A stretch of 64,000 nt of DNA from Arthrobacter oryzae (GCF_003634095.1 NZ_RBIR01000001.1:434001-498000), one strand, 5' to 3'. Positions 26,985 through 34,772 are shown, counted from the stretch's first letter. The notes: a model not told the origin generated them from the sequence alone. A program made the numbers and translations.

Positions 26985-27018
26985 TAGTGAGCTGGGCGAA
27001 TTAGTGAGCTGGGTGAAT
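26985..27018. repeat. Two-copy 17-nt tandem repeat
   Basis: TAGTGAGCTGGGCGAAT (26985-27001) is repeated at 27002-27018 with one change. A third partial unit starting TAGCGAA follows. It lies between convergent cupredoxin and ArsR genes, where no hairpin terminator was found. Confidence 0.6.
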
Positions 27019-27034
27019 TAGCGAACGGGGTGTC

Positions 27035-27400
27035 CTAGCGAATTGCGTCCTGGTTCGCTGCTTCGCCGAGCGGGCTAAGGGTCAACCGGCTCGTGTGGAG
27101 GAGTGTACCCAGCAGCGAGCGGGCCGCAGCGAGCAGGACGTTGACCTCGGGACTGGCCAGTTCATAAAACAACCGCCCGTCGCGTCTTGAGGGGACGATC
27201 AGGCGCTGGCGGCGGAGCAGACTGAGATGCTGCGAGAGGTTCGACGGCTCCAGGCCCGTGTCGTCGCGAAGCCTGCTCACGGCAACGGGCCCATCGGCGA
27301 GCATCTCAAGGAGTTGGATACGAGCCGGGTGGCCCAAAGACTTGAAGAGTTCGGCCTTCACATCTACCAGGACCAGGCCTGCGGGAAGATCATCCGGCAT
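27035..27400 (-). CDS. ArsR-family transcriptional regulator
   Basis: A 121-aa winged-helix repressor. ELFKSLGHPARIQLLEMLADGP, then LEPSNLSQHLSLLRRQRLIVPSRRDGRLFYELA, covers the ArsR helix-turn-helix and wing. There is no CxC motif in the recognition or third helix, so metal sensing of the classical type is not evident. The ATG at 27400 has GGAGG 6 nt upstream. A strong palindrome and a promoter lie 60-100 bp upstream. It is divergent from the PAS-ANTAR gene with its long leader. Confidence 0.88.
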   Translation of the reverse strand: MPDDLPAGLVLVDVKAELFKSLGHPARIQLLEMLADGPVAVSRLRDDTGLEPSNLSQHLSLLRRQRLIVPSRRDGRLFYELASPEVNVLLAAARSLLGTLLHTSRLTLSPLGEAANQDAIR

Positions 27401-27464
27401 CGGGACCTCCATCCTTCGCATTCGGTGTTCTGAGCCCCGCGTCTGCGCGGAACCCGCCGACAGC

Positions 27465-27502
27465 AATCTAGCGTGTGCGAGACAGAAAAGTCTGTCTCGC
27501 AC
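27465..27502 (-). promoter_or_regulatory. ArsR gene promoter with 12-bp-arm operator
   Basis: Perfect 12-bp arms GTGCGAGACAGA (27475-27486) and TCTGTCTCGCAC (27491-27502) flank AAAG. On the minus strand a TAGATT -10-like box (27470-27465) follows 4 bp later, so the palindrome covers the -35 region of the ArsR gene. Autorepression is the natural reading. Confidence 0.7.
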
Positions 27503-27619
27503 TACCCGCGATAGGCCCACCCGCACGTACATCGTAGCGCCGCGCCGCCGTCGTGTCGCCGTCGCCGGTTGAGGCGTGGTTGCCTCTTGCGCAGACGCTA
27601 GACGTAGTTCAGACTTTCA

Positions 27620-27736
27620 TAAATTCATCAATTCGATCCGGTCGCCTTCGCATGACCGGCATTGTGCGGGTGGGTTCAGGCTGTTCCCGGTGACAAGGGC
27701 GTCACCGGGAATTTGTCCCGCTTTCAGGAGGGTTCG
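27620..27736 (+). promoter_or_regulatory. Leader of the PAS-ANTAR gene: promoter, two hairpins and an alternative hairpin
   Basis: A TAAATT box (27620-27625) would start a leader of about 105 nt. It holds a first stem-loop (CCGGTC 27638-27643 with GACCGG 27654-27659). A second perfect 11-bp hairpin follows (arms 27684-27694 and 27701-27711) with hexaloop AAGGGC. A competing 5-bp hairpin (CGGGA 27706-27710 with TCCCG 27716-27720) shares part of the second arm. ANTAR domains recognise paired hairpins with hexaloops carrying A at position 1 and G at 4, which AAGGGC satisfies; the first hairpin does not fit this loop rule. Confidence 0.6.
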
Positions 27737-27829
27737 ATGACCATTATGTGCCAACTGTTCACCATCTCCCGCGCGTCCCGGCCGGCCGGACCGCCCGCGG
27801 TCATGACGACTCTCACCCAGGGCAGCTAG
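27737..27829 (+). CDS. 30-aa upstream ORF (possible leader peptide) of the PAS-ANTAR gene
   Basis: A short frame beginning MTIMCQLFTISRASRPAGPP and ending LTQGS. It has the best ribosome-binding site of the area, AGGAGGG 5 nt before the ATG, and stops 2 nt before the PAS-ANTAR start, so the two are probably translationally coupled. It has no known motif. It could be a leader peptide tied to the hairpins just upstream. Confidence 0.5.
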   Translation: MTIMCQLFTISRASRPAGPPAVMTTLTQGS

Positions 27830-27831
27830 AC

Positions 27832-28515
27832 ATGTCCATGACACGGCTGAAAACGCTGCAGACGTTCTCCAGCGCGTTGGTCGGCGAGGCCTGCTTGGCC
27901 GGAACCTTTCACTACGATGTGATGTCCCGCGAGCTGTGGTGGTCCGAAGAGATTTTCCGGATTCACGGCTACCACCGGGGGGAGGTTGTGCCGACGACGG
28001 GCCTCATGATGTCGCATCTGCATGAGAACGACCGGAAGAGGTGCCGGGAAATTTTCGAGGAGGCGGCCCGCGCTGGTGGATTCTTTGCCAGCTACCACCG
28101 TCTTTACGACGCACGCAGGCGCGAACGCACGGTCCTGACGGTGGGGGAAGGGGTGCCGGGCGGCGACGGGAAACCGCTGTTCATCGATGGTTTTATCCTC
28201 GATCTCACCAGGACGGTTCAGGTGGAAACGGACCGGTCCTCGCGCGAGGCCATCGCCGGAGCCATAGGGACGCGGGATCTTATCGAACAGGCCAAGGGCA
28301 TCCTCATGGGAATCCTTCACATCGGTTCGGACGCAGCTTTTCAGCGGATTTCCGCCTACAGCCAGCACCACAACTTCAAGGTGGCGCACACGGCCTCCGC
28401 GATCGTCCGGCTCGCCAACAACACTGACGACACCGCCACGCTCCGCAGTCTCATTCATGCACTGGACACGCGGTTTTCCGCGCGGCACGACGCCGGCCGG
28501 GTCCTTAATCCATAG
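27832..28515 (+). CDS. PAS-ANTAR regulator
   Basis: A 227-aa protein with a PAS fold at about 20-130 (WWSEEIFRIHGYHRGEV is the typical PAS_3 start) and a C-terminal ANTAR RNA-binding domain at about 140-200 (IGTRDLIEQAKGILMGILHIGSD core residues). ANTAR proteins bind nascent RNA hairpins to prevent termination; PAS would provide the input. Its own ribosome site is weak and the upstream ORF ends 2 nt before the ATG at 27832 (a second ATG lies at 27838). The leader carries an ANTAR-like hairpin, suggesting autogenous control. Confidence 0.85.
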   Translation: MSMTRLKTLQTFSSALVGEACLAGTFHYDVMSRELWWSEEIFRIHGYHRGEVVPTTGLMMSHLHENDRKRCREIFEEAARAGGFFASYHRLYDARRRERTVLTVGEGVPGGDGKPLFIDGFILDLTRTVQVETDRSSREAIAGAIGTRDLIEQAKGILMGILHIGSDAAFQRISAYSQHHNFKVAHTASAIVRLANNTDDTATLRSLIHALDTRFSARHDAGRVLNP

Positions 28516-28554
28516 CCGGCGCTCCGCCGCAGGAACAGGTGCCGGGCTCCAAGG

Positions 28555-28589
28555 CAGACCAGTCTGTTCGCCTTGCTGCAGTGTAAAAT
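28555..28589 (+). promoter_or_regulatory. TetR gene promoter with short palindrome
   Basis: CAGAC-CA-GTCTG (28555-28566) lies about 18 bp upstream of a TAAAAT -10-like box (28584-28589), so it overlaps the -35 region of the TetR gene. The arms are short (5 bp) and the assignment is tentative. Confidence 0.4.
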
Positions 28590-28599
28590 CTGTTGCATC

Positions 28600-29214
28600 A
28601 TGACTGCCTACGACGCCGGTCCTACGTTGCTGCCCGCCACCGCCATGGCCGGCCGCGATGATCCCGTGGACCGAATTCTCGCCACCGCCTACGAGTTGTT
28701 CTCCCGGCGCGGCATCCGCGGCGTTGGCGTCAACGAGCTGATCAATAGTTCGGGGGTCTCCAAGGCGACGTTCTACCGGCATTTTCCGGCCAAGGACGCC
28801 CTAGTGCTTGCCTTCCTGGAACTGCGCGATCAGGTGTGGACGGTTGACCTCATCGTGGCCGAGGCGCGGCGGCGGGGCAGCACCGCCGAAGAACAGCTGC
28901 TGGCCGTCTTTGACGTGTTCGAGGACTGGTTCCAGCGGGAGGACTTCGAAGCGTGCTCGTTCATTAACGTCCTGCTGGAGATGGGGCCGGGACACCCCCT
29001 GGGCCAGGCAAGCATCGGGTATCTCAGCCGCATCAGGGGCCACATCGAGGCCCTGGCCCAGGAAGCCGCGCTGGACCGGCCGGAGGAGTTTGCGCGCTCC
29101 TGGCACATTCTGATGAAGGGCTCCATCATCTCGGCCACTGAAGGGGACACTCTGGCTTCCCGGCGCGCCCAGCAGATGGCACGCTGGCTCATCGAGCACC
29201 ACCGGACGCTTTAG
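28600..29214 (+). CDS. TetR/AcrR-family transcriptional regulator
   Basis: A 204-aa repressor-type protein. The N-terminal helix-turn-helix is clear (ILATAYELFSRRGIRGVGV, then SSGVSKATFYRHFPAKDALV). The ligand-binding part contains EDFEACSFINVLLEMGPGHP, a pattern of the TetR_C family seen in regulators of small-molecule oxidoreductases and transporters. The ATG at 28600 is preferred to an upstream TTG. No obvious target transporter is adjacent; neighbours are two ANTAR genes. Confidence 0.88.
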   Translation: MTAYDAGPTLLPATAMAGRDDPVDRILATAYELFSRRGIRGVGVNELINSSGVSKATFYRHFPAKDALVLAFLELRDQVWTVDLIVAEARRRGSTAEEQLLAVFDVFEDWFQREDFEACSFINVLLEMGPGHPLGQASIGYLSRIRGHIEALAQEAALDRPEEFARSWHILMKGSIISATEGDTLASRRAQQMARWLIEHHRTL

Positions 29215-29226
29215 CCGCGCGGGTTA

Positions 29227-29249
29227 GCCGCGGACGTCAGTCCCGCGGC
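29227..29249 (+). terminator. Hairpin after the TetR gene
   Basis: A 9-bp GC-rich stem with a single bulge and a GTCA loop begins 12 bp after the TetR stop. No T tract follows. A shorter 5-bp hairpin (CGGGT/ACCCG with hexaloop AGTCTC) occurs about 30 bp later in the GAF-ANTAR leader. Confidence 0.55.
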
Positions 29250-29318
29250 AGAGGGACCTTCATGTTTCCGGTCGAGCCGGGTAGTCTCACCCGAATGGGC
29301 CTGTGGGGAGGAGCTGGG

Positions 29319-30062
29319 ATGGCATCGGAGGAGCTGTGGCTGCATGGGGCGGTAGCTGACGAGCTTCAGGATCTGGTGCTGGAGAGCGCCGATGTTGAGG
29401 ATTTCCTCCGTGAACTGTCCCGGTTCGCGGCGGACACGTTGTCCAGGCCCGGGAGGCCGGTGGTCTGCGGGGTCACCGTCACAAGGCGGAAGAAGCCGGC
29501 GGCGACGGCGGCGAGCGATCCGGAGGCATTCGCGATGGATGAGATCCAGAATGCGGCCGGGGACGGTCCTTGCCTTGCGGCCATGAGGGACCTGAAGACC
29601 GTGTACGTCCGGGATCTGGCGCGCGACCGGCAGTGGACGACGTTCTCAGAAGCCGCCGCACGGCGGGGATACCTGTCGATTCTGGGTGTGCCGGTGGAGC
29701 TCGAAGACCAGACACGGGCCGCGCTGAACCTTTATGCCGAGGACGCTTCCGCGTTTAGCCCTGATGACATCCTCCAAGCGGAGAGTTTCGCCCGCCAGGC
29801 ATCGAAGGCCTTGCGGCTCGCCCTCAGGATCGGGGGTCTCCATGACGCCCGGGACGACTTGATCGCTGCGATGGCATCGCGCACCGTCATTGACATGGCC
29901 ATCGGGGCAATCATGGCGCAAAGCCGGTGCTCGCCGGAGAAGGCTTTTGCGTTGCTGAAGGACGCATCCAATACCCGCAATACCAAGCTCCGGGACGTCG
30001 CCAGATCCGTGATCGAATCGATCGGCGGAACAGCCGACATGCCGACACGCTTCGACGTTTAG
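29319..30062 (+). CDS. GAF-ANTAR regulator
   Basis: A 247-aa protein with a GAF domain at about 25-165 (AMDEIQNAAGDGPCLAAM and YLSILGVPVELEDQTRAALNLYAED are typical of actinobacterial GAF-ANTAR proteins) and an ANTAR domain at about 180-240 (MASRTVIDMAIGAIMAQSR with the conserved Ala and Arg/Ser region). It probably binds RNA to regulate elongation in response to a GAF ligand. The ATG at 29319 follows GGAGGAG at 7 nt. It is the second ANTAR protein within 2 kb. Confidence 0.88.
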   Translation: MASEELWLHGAVADELQDLVLESADVEDFLRELSRFAADTLSRPGRPVVCGVTVTRRKKPAATAASDPEAFAMDEIQNAAGDGPCLAAMRDLKTVYVRDLARDRQWTTFSEAAARRGYLSILGVPVELEDQTRAALNLYAEDASAFSPDDILQAESFARQASKALRLALRIGGLHDARDDLIAAMASRTVIDMAIGAIMAQSRCSPEKAFALLKDASNTRNTKLRDVARSVIESIGGTADMPTRFDV

Positions 30063-30340
30063 GCCCGTGCGGGCCATCAAAGAACTTCCCGCTTCAATGT
30101 GCGGGCTGGTGGCGGAAGGCCCGGGGTGTCCCGTGTGGGGCAGCGGCGTTGTTAGCGCGTCAAGCTAGACGACTTCCTTCTGGAGGTCAGCCAGGAAGCT
30201 GGATGCGACGTCGCGGGTGAAGCCGCTGCGCGCGACGATCCTTTGTCCGTACCGGATTGCCCGGAGGCGGAGTAATGTGCGGATTCTCAGTGAAGGGCCG
30301 ATCTGTCCCCGGTTGTTGACGCACTTTAGGAGGTCCGGCG
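30063..30340. other. Intergenic region with possible gene remnant on the minus strand
   Basis: The 278-bp gap contains a minus-strand open frame from about 30356 to a TAG at 30165. Its last 30 codons have strong GC3 bias and protein-like composition (YGQRIVARSGF, then ASSFLADLQKEVV), but there is no start codon. It may be the tail of a decayed gene. The sulfurtransferase ribosome site lies at the right end. Confidence 0.3.
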
Positions 30341-31174
30341 ATGCACGATACAGGCGATATCAAGGGTGGGGTCCTTGTGGGTGCGCCGTGGCTTGCGGAG
30401 CACCTGCACGATCCAGGGCTTCGTCTGATCGAGATCGACGTGAATTCGACGGCCTATGACCGCGGGCACATCGTGGGTGCTCTGCTGTGGAATGTCTACC
30501 GGGATCTGAAAGACGGCAACTACCAGCTCATCGAGCAGACCGCTGTCCACGAGTTGGTAGCCGGTTCAGGTATTGCGCCGGACACGACGGTGGTCTTCTA
30601 CGGCTATGGACCGGCGATGGGCTTTTGGCTGCTGAAGCTCTACGGCCACTCCGATGTCCGCATTCTTGACTGCTCGCGAGACATATGGAAAGAGGCCGGG
30701 CTTCCGTGGACCACGGAAGTGACCACGCCGGCCCGCACAGAGTACCGACTGCCCGACCAAGATGAACGGCTCCGGGCCGACCGGACGCGGGTGCAGGCGG
30801 CAATTGATGAAACATCGGTCACGATTCTGGATGTTCGCAGTGAACTTGAATTCCGGGGCGAGCGGTTCTGGCCGTCAGGTGGTCTCGAACCGGGCGGTCG
30901 CGCGGGCCACATCCCCTCGGCCGTCCACCTTTCGATTGACGGCTTGCGCAACGAGGCCGGGGCGTTCCGAGGCGTTGAAGAATTGCGTAAAATCTTTGCG
31001 CCGATAGACCGCGGCGGCGAGGGAGAGGTGATCCCCTACTGCACCATCGGAATCCGGGCCTGCACGGCATGGTTCGCTCTGACTTACCTGCTTGGACGGG
31101 AGGGCGTGCGCGTCTACGAAGGGTCTTGGGCCGAATGGGGCCGGATGCCCGAGTCGCCGGTGGAAACCAACTGA
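30341..31174 (+). CDS. Sulfurtransferase with two rhodanese domains
   Basis: Thiosulfate:cyanide or 3-mercaptopyruvate sulfurtransferase-type enzyme, 277 aa. The N-terminal rhodanese domain (about 10-125) is catalytically silent, as usual. The C-terminal domain (about 145-270) carries the active loop CTIGIRA with the sulfur-carrying Cys. The CxxGxRA form is closer to thiosulfate than mercaptopyruvate enzymes. AGGAGG lies 7 nt before the ATG, one of the strongest ribosome sites in the window. Confidence 0.92.
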   Translation: MHDTGDIKGGVLVGAPWLAEHLHDPGLRLIEIDVNSTAYDRGHIVGALLWNVYRDLKDGNYQLIEQTAVHELVAGSGIAPDTTVVFYGYGPAMGFWLLKLYGHSDVRILDCSRDIWKEAGLPWTTEVTTPARTEYRLPDQDERLRADRTRVQAAIDETSVTILDVRSELEFRGERFWPSGGLEPGGRAGHIPSAVHLSIDGLRNEAGAFRGVEELRKIFAPIDRGGEGEVIPYCTIGIRACTAWFALTYLLGREGVRVYEGSWAEWGRMPESPVETN

Positions 31175-31237
31175 TGCGATTCGTCCGCTTTGCCGCTTTG
31201 CCGCTTGCCCGGCCCGGATTGCCTCCTGCAGGACTCT

Positions 31238-32191
31238 TCAGCGCCCGACGGCGGATGGGTCAGCCCCGCGTCCGTGACCGCGGCTCGGAGGCCGTGAAGC
31301 CGGTCTCTTCACAGTGGCGAGGAGGAAGACGCCGGCGACTGCTGTGGCGCCGGCGAGGACAAAGGCGACGAATGCCAGCGGCGGGGCGGCGTCGGCTTCA
31401 CCGAGGATTGTGACGCCGACGGCGACCGCAACCAGGGGATCGATGACAGTCAACCCGGCGACCACAAGGTCCGGTGTGCCCCGGGTGTGAGCGTTCTGGA
31501 CCAGGAACGTTCCGGACAGGGCGGCAATGACCAGCCCCGCCAAGCAGGTCAAGGACAGCCATTCGAAGTCGCCCTGGAACAGCCGGGCGATGACGGTCTT
31601 GGCCAGAGCCGCCACGAAGCCGAACAGGATTCCGGCGCCGCATGTAAAGATGACCGCGCCCCACCGGTGCCGCCAGAGGACGAAGCCGGTCCCGAGCCCT
31701 GCCAGGACGACGCCGAGCAAGGCCAGGATCGTGATGAGGTGCCGGTCGCTGACCTCAACGTCCCGCGCGGACACGGCTGCGACAGAAACGAAGGCGCCCA
31801 CTCCGCCCACGCACAATGCCACGGCTATCAGGGCGCGGCGGCCCGGTGACCTGCGACTGGTACGGGCGGTGGCCAACGTGGTCACGACCAGGGCGACCGC
31901 GCCGATGGGCTGGACCACGATCAGCGGCGAAAACCTCAGGCTTGTCAGCTGGAGAATTATTGCCACGGCCAGCATGGCCGTGCCGCCCAGCCATACCGGC
32001 TTGCGAACGAGCGCCTGGAGCCGTCCTCCGCCCATACTTCCGGCGGCGTGCCCAGGGGCCGGTCCCTGCTTTTCGATACTTCTATGCTGGAACAATGTTC
32101 CAAGCGCGAGGAGCACGGCCCCGGCTGCGGCGATCGGGATGCCGAGCCAGTGGGAGGACATCAGGGCCGGCTCGGCCGCAGTTTGGATCAT
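31238..32191 (-). CDS. DMT-type (EamA/NIPA-like) membrane transporter
   Basis: A 317-aa protein with about nine or ten helices arranged as two repeats. WLGIPIAAAGAVLLALGTLFQH at the start and LRFSPLIVVQPIGAVALV are typical of the actinobacterial DMT multidrug/NIPA-like family. The C-terminus is a short basic, Pro-rich tail. AAGGT lies before the ATG at 32191. It is divergent from the isochorismatase-fold gene with a 56-bp gap that must hold both promoters. The substrate is unknown. Confidence 0.82.
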   Translation of the reverse strand: MIQTAAEPALMSSHWLGIPIAAAGAVLLALGTLFQHRSIEKQGPAPGHAAGSMGGGRLQALVRKPVWLGGTAMLAVAIILQLTSLRFSPLIVVQPIGAVALVVTTLATARTSRRSPGRRALIAVALCVGGVGAFVSVAAVSARDVEVSDRHLITILALLGVVLAGLGTGFVLWRHRWGAVIFTCGAGILFGFVAALAKTVIARLFQGDFEWLSLTCLAGLVIAALSGTFLVQNAHTRGTPDLVVAGLTVIDPLVAVAVGVTILGEADAAPPLAFVAFVLAGATAVAGVFLLATVKRPASRPPSRGHGRGADPSAVGR

Positions 32192-32247
32192 TACCCGACC
32201 TTACCGAACGAACGAGCACTGAGGTTCACCCTGTCTATTCTGGAGCC

Positions 32248-32814
32248 ATGACTTCTCCCCGCACCGTTCTTCTCGCCATGGACTTCCAGTACGGCATCGT
32301 CGAGCGCGCCGGCACACCGGCAGCGCTTGAAGCCGCCGAGCGTGCGGTCACGGCAGCACGCGCAGCCAAGATCCCCGTGTTCTTCATCCGCGTCGCGTTC
32401 CGCCCCGGCTATCCGGAAGTGGCCGCTTCAAATCAGAGCTTCTCGCAGACCGCACGGAACGCCGGCGACACCATGACCGAAGCACATCCCGGCACTCAGG
32501 TGCACGAAGCGCTGGCGCCGCGCATCGACGAGCCCGTCGTCACGAAGAGGCGTATCAGTGCGTTCACGGGCAGCGATCTCGAAGTATTGCTCCGCGGCGC
32601 GGCGGCCGAGCACATCGTCCTTGCGGGCATTTCCACCAGCGGCGTCGTGCTCTCCACCGTCCGTCAGGCTGCCGATATGGACTATCGCATCACCGTCCTA
32701 GAGGATGCCTGCGCCGACCCTGACACCGAGGTGCACCGTGTTCTGATGGACAAGGTCTTCCCGAGGCAGGCAGAGGTCACCTCCACTGATGCCTGGATAG
32801 ATTCCCTCGGCTGA
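32248..32814 (+). CDS. Isochorismatase-fold protein lacking the catalytic cysteine
   Basis: A 188-aa cysteine-hydrolase-fold protein. Asp12 (AMDFQYG) and Lys100 (VVTKRRISAF) of the triad are present. At the nucleophile position of the GxxTxxC motif the sequence reads GISTSGVVLST, putting Val133 where Cys is expected. The protein is therefore unlikely to be an amidase or nicotinamidase. True isochorismatases also lack the Cys, so a non-thiol reaction is possible. TGGAG precedes the ATG. Confidence 0.85.
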   Translation: MTSPRTVLLAMDFQYGIVERAGTPAALEAAERAVTAARAAKIPVFFIRVAFRPGYPEVAASNQSFSQTARNAGDTMTEAHPGTQVHEALAPRIDEPVVTKRRISAFTGSDLEVLLRGAAAEHIVLAGISTSGVVLSTVRQAADMDYRITVLEDACADPDTEVHRVLMDKVFPRQAEVTSTDAWIDSLG

Positions 32815-32834
32815 CCTCGATAACCCGTTCTCAA

Positions 32835-32875
32835 TGAGAAACGCCACCCGGCGGCCTGCCGGGTGGCGTTTCTCA
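32835..32875. terminator. Bidirectional terminator
   Basis: A perfect 18-bp stem (32835-32852 and 32858-32875) with a GGCCT loop lies between the convergent isochorismatase-fold and phospholipase genes. The outer A/T pairs leave short T runs on both strands. Confidence 0.88.
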
Positions 32876-32954
32876 GCGGATTGCATGGCTGGCGGCTATT
32901 GTCCCGGCCGGAGCAGGCCGGACCGGGCCGCAGGATGCTGCTGCGCAGCGGAGT

Positions 32955-34661
32955 TTACCGGCCGGAGTTTTCCCGGCCGTTCCCGGTGGCGGTTATTGAG
33001 GCTACGGCGCCGGTCTGTTCGTTGAGCAGCACCGTGTCGTTGCGCTGCTTGCTGAAGTTGAACATGGCGTTTACCGAGCCGGCGCTGGCGTCGGCAGAGG
33101 CGTCGCCGATCTGGCCGGTGTGCCAGTTGTCCTCGATGAAGCGCAGGATCGAGGCCTGATCGGTCTCGGTGTGGTCCACGTAGTTCTTCTTCGCGAAGGG
33201 GGAGATGACCACCAGGGGCTGGCGGGGACCGGGGCCGCAGCGGTCAGCGTAGCCGCCGGCCATCGGCACTCCGCCGGCCGCGGCATTCTGGCACCAGGCG
33301 GCGTCGTCGGCGTTGTTGGAAGAGTTCTTCACCTTCGCGGCAACGTGGTCGTACCAGCCGTCCGAGTCGTCGTAGGCGAGGACGACGGCCGTGTTTTCCC
33401 AGTTCTTGGATTTCTGGATCTGGTTGACGGTGCTGGTGATGAATTTCTGCTCATCTATCGGGTCAGAGTAGGCGGCGTGGCCGTCCTGGAACATGCCTGC
33501 CTTCAGGAAGGACACCGCGGGCATGTTGTCGGTGTTGACCACCTTGTTGAACGCGGTGAGGTCGTACTGATGGTTCGCCTGGCCGTTGTGGCCGATCTCC
33601 GCGTCGGATGCCGGTGCCAGGTGGTGCGGGTTGGCGGTGGAGGCGTAGTACTGGAACGGCTGGTGGTGCGGGGAGTAGTCAACGACGCTGGCGCCGGCGG
33701 CGTTCGTGTGGCTGGACAGGCACGATGCCGGGGTGGTGGCGGTTGCGGCGGTGGTCGGTGTGAAGCCGCCCTGGAACCAGCCCCAGGAGGTGCCCTTGGC
33801 GTTGAGCAGGTCGCCGATGTTCCTGCCGTTCATGCCGGCCAGGTTGCTGGTCTTGGCGTGGCTGCTGTTCGAGCAGTCGTCGTGGACCGGGTCGGGGTCG
33901 TTGATGACCGTGCCGACGCCGTTCGCGTCCGGCTGGCGAACGGTGTAGTCGCTCCCGGCCGGTGTGACGGGCTGGCCTGCCGCGGTGTATTCGGTGGCTC
34001 CGTGGGTCTGGCCGGAGACCAAGTTCAGCGCTCCCGGGGTGGACGGCCCGAACACGGTGCTGAAGTGATTGTCGCTCATGGCGTAGTTCTGGGCGTAGTT
34101 CCAGATGCCGGTAACGGTGTTTCCGTCGTAATAGTCCATGGTCAGGCCGGGCCGGCCGTACTGGTTGGTGCCGCAGGCGTCCCGGCTGGTGTTTTCAACG
34201 AATTTGTCCATCAGGCCGCCGTTGTACGCCTTCTGTTCGGCGCCGTAGTTGTGGTCCTGGTCGCAGGTGACGGCCTGCATCGGCGAGAGCCGGGACGGCT
34301 GCGCCGCGTTCGGGTTGTTCGGTGCCAGCAGCCCGGCCGTGGCCAGGGTGTCGATCTTCTTTGGCGTGTTCTTCGCCGCGCTGAAGGCGGCCGCCTTAGT
34401 GCTTGTGCCCTGCTGGGTTTCGCCGGGAATATTGGCGGCCTTGGGGTAGGTGGCGAAGTAGTGGTCGAACGAGACGTTCTCCTGGAAGATCACCACCACA
34501 TGCTTGATCGGTGTCGCGGTGCCGTCGTGTGTCTCGCCGGCTGCGGCCGGGCCGGCGCCGACGCCGACCAGGCCGGCTGTCAGTGCCGATGCCGCCAGGG
34601 CTGTTGCGCTCGTAGCGGCGGCAAGCCTCTTTCGGCTGAATCGTTGTGCTGGGTGGGGCAT
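32955..34661 (-). CDS. Secreted phospholipase C/phosphoesterase (PF04185 type)
   Basis: Exported acid-phosphatase/phospholipase C superfamily enzyme, 568 aa, hydrolysing phosphodiester or phosphomonoester bonds of lipids. A signal peptide with SRKRLAAATSATALAASALT (Tat-like twin-basic RK variant) ends near AAAGE. Catalytic motifs are VVIFQENVSFDHYFATYP (Glu and nucleophile region), DNHFSTVFGPSTPG and LAYDDSDGWYDHV near the end. The ATG at 34661 follows GGAA at 6 nt. It is second in an operon after the DUF6454 gene, with repeats like PHO boxes upstream of the pair. Confidence 0.9.
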   Translation of the reverse strand: MPHPAQRFSRKRLAAATSATALAASALTAGLVGVGAGPAAAGETHDGTATPIKHVVVIFQENVSFDHYFATYPKAANIPGETQQGTSTKAAAFSAAKNTPKKIDTLATAGLLAPNNPNAAQPSRLSPMQAVTCDQDHNYGAEQKAYNGGLMDKFVENTSRDACGTNQYGRPGLTMDYYDGNTVTGIWNYAQNYAMSDNHFSTVFGPSTPGALNLVSGQTHGATEYTAAGQPVTPAGSDYTVRQPDANGVGTVINDPDPVHDDCSNSSHAKTSNLAGMNGRNIGDLLNAKGTSWGWFQGGFTPTTAATATTPASCLSSHTNAAGASVVDYSPHHQPFQYYASTANPHHLAPASDAEIGHNGQANHQYDLTAFNKVVNTDNMPAVSFLKAGMFQDGHAAYSDPIDEQKFITSTVNQIQKSKNWENTAVVLAYDDSDGWYDHVAAKVKNSSNNADDAAWCQNAAAGGVPMAGGYADRCGPGPRQPLVVISPFAKKNYVDHTETDQASILRFIEDNWHTGQIGDASADASAGSVNAMFNFSKQRNDTVLLNEQTGAVASITATGNGRENSGR

Positions 34662-34772
34662 GGGAATTCCAATCATTGATTGCCCGGGGGCGAGGTGAAT
34701 GAGGTTGGGAAAGAGTTCGTTGAGCGGGCCGCCGGCCGGCGCGGATGCGCCGTCCGCCGTCGCCGCACGCCT

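Noticed and set aside
29284..29312. A second ANTAR target hairpin before the GAF-ANTAR gene (CGGGT/ACCCG, hexaloop AGTCTC)
   Set aside because: The loop has A at position 1 but C at 4, and the stem is only 5 bp, so it does not meet the ANTAR rule.
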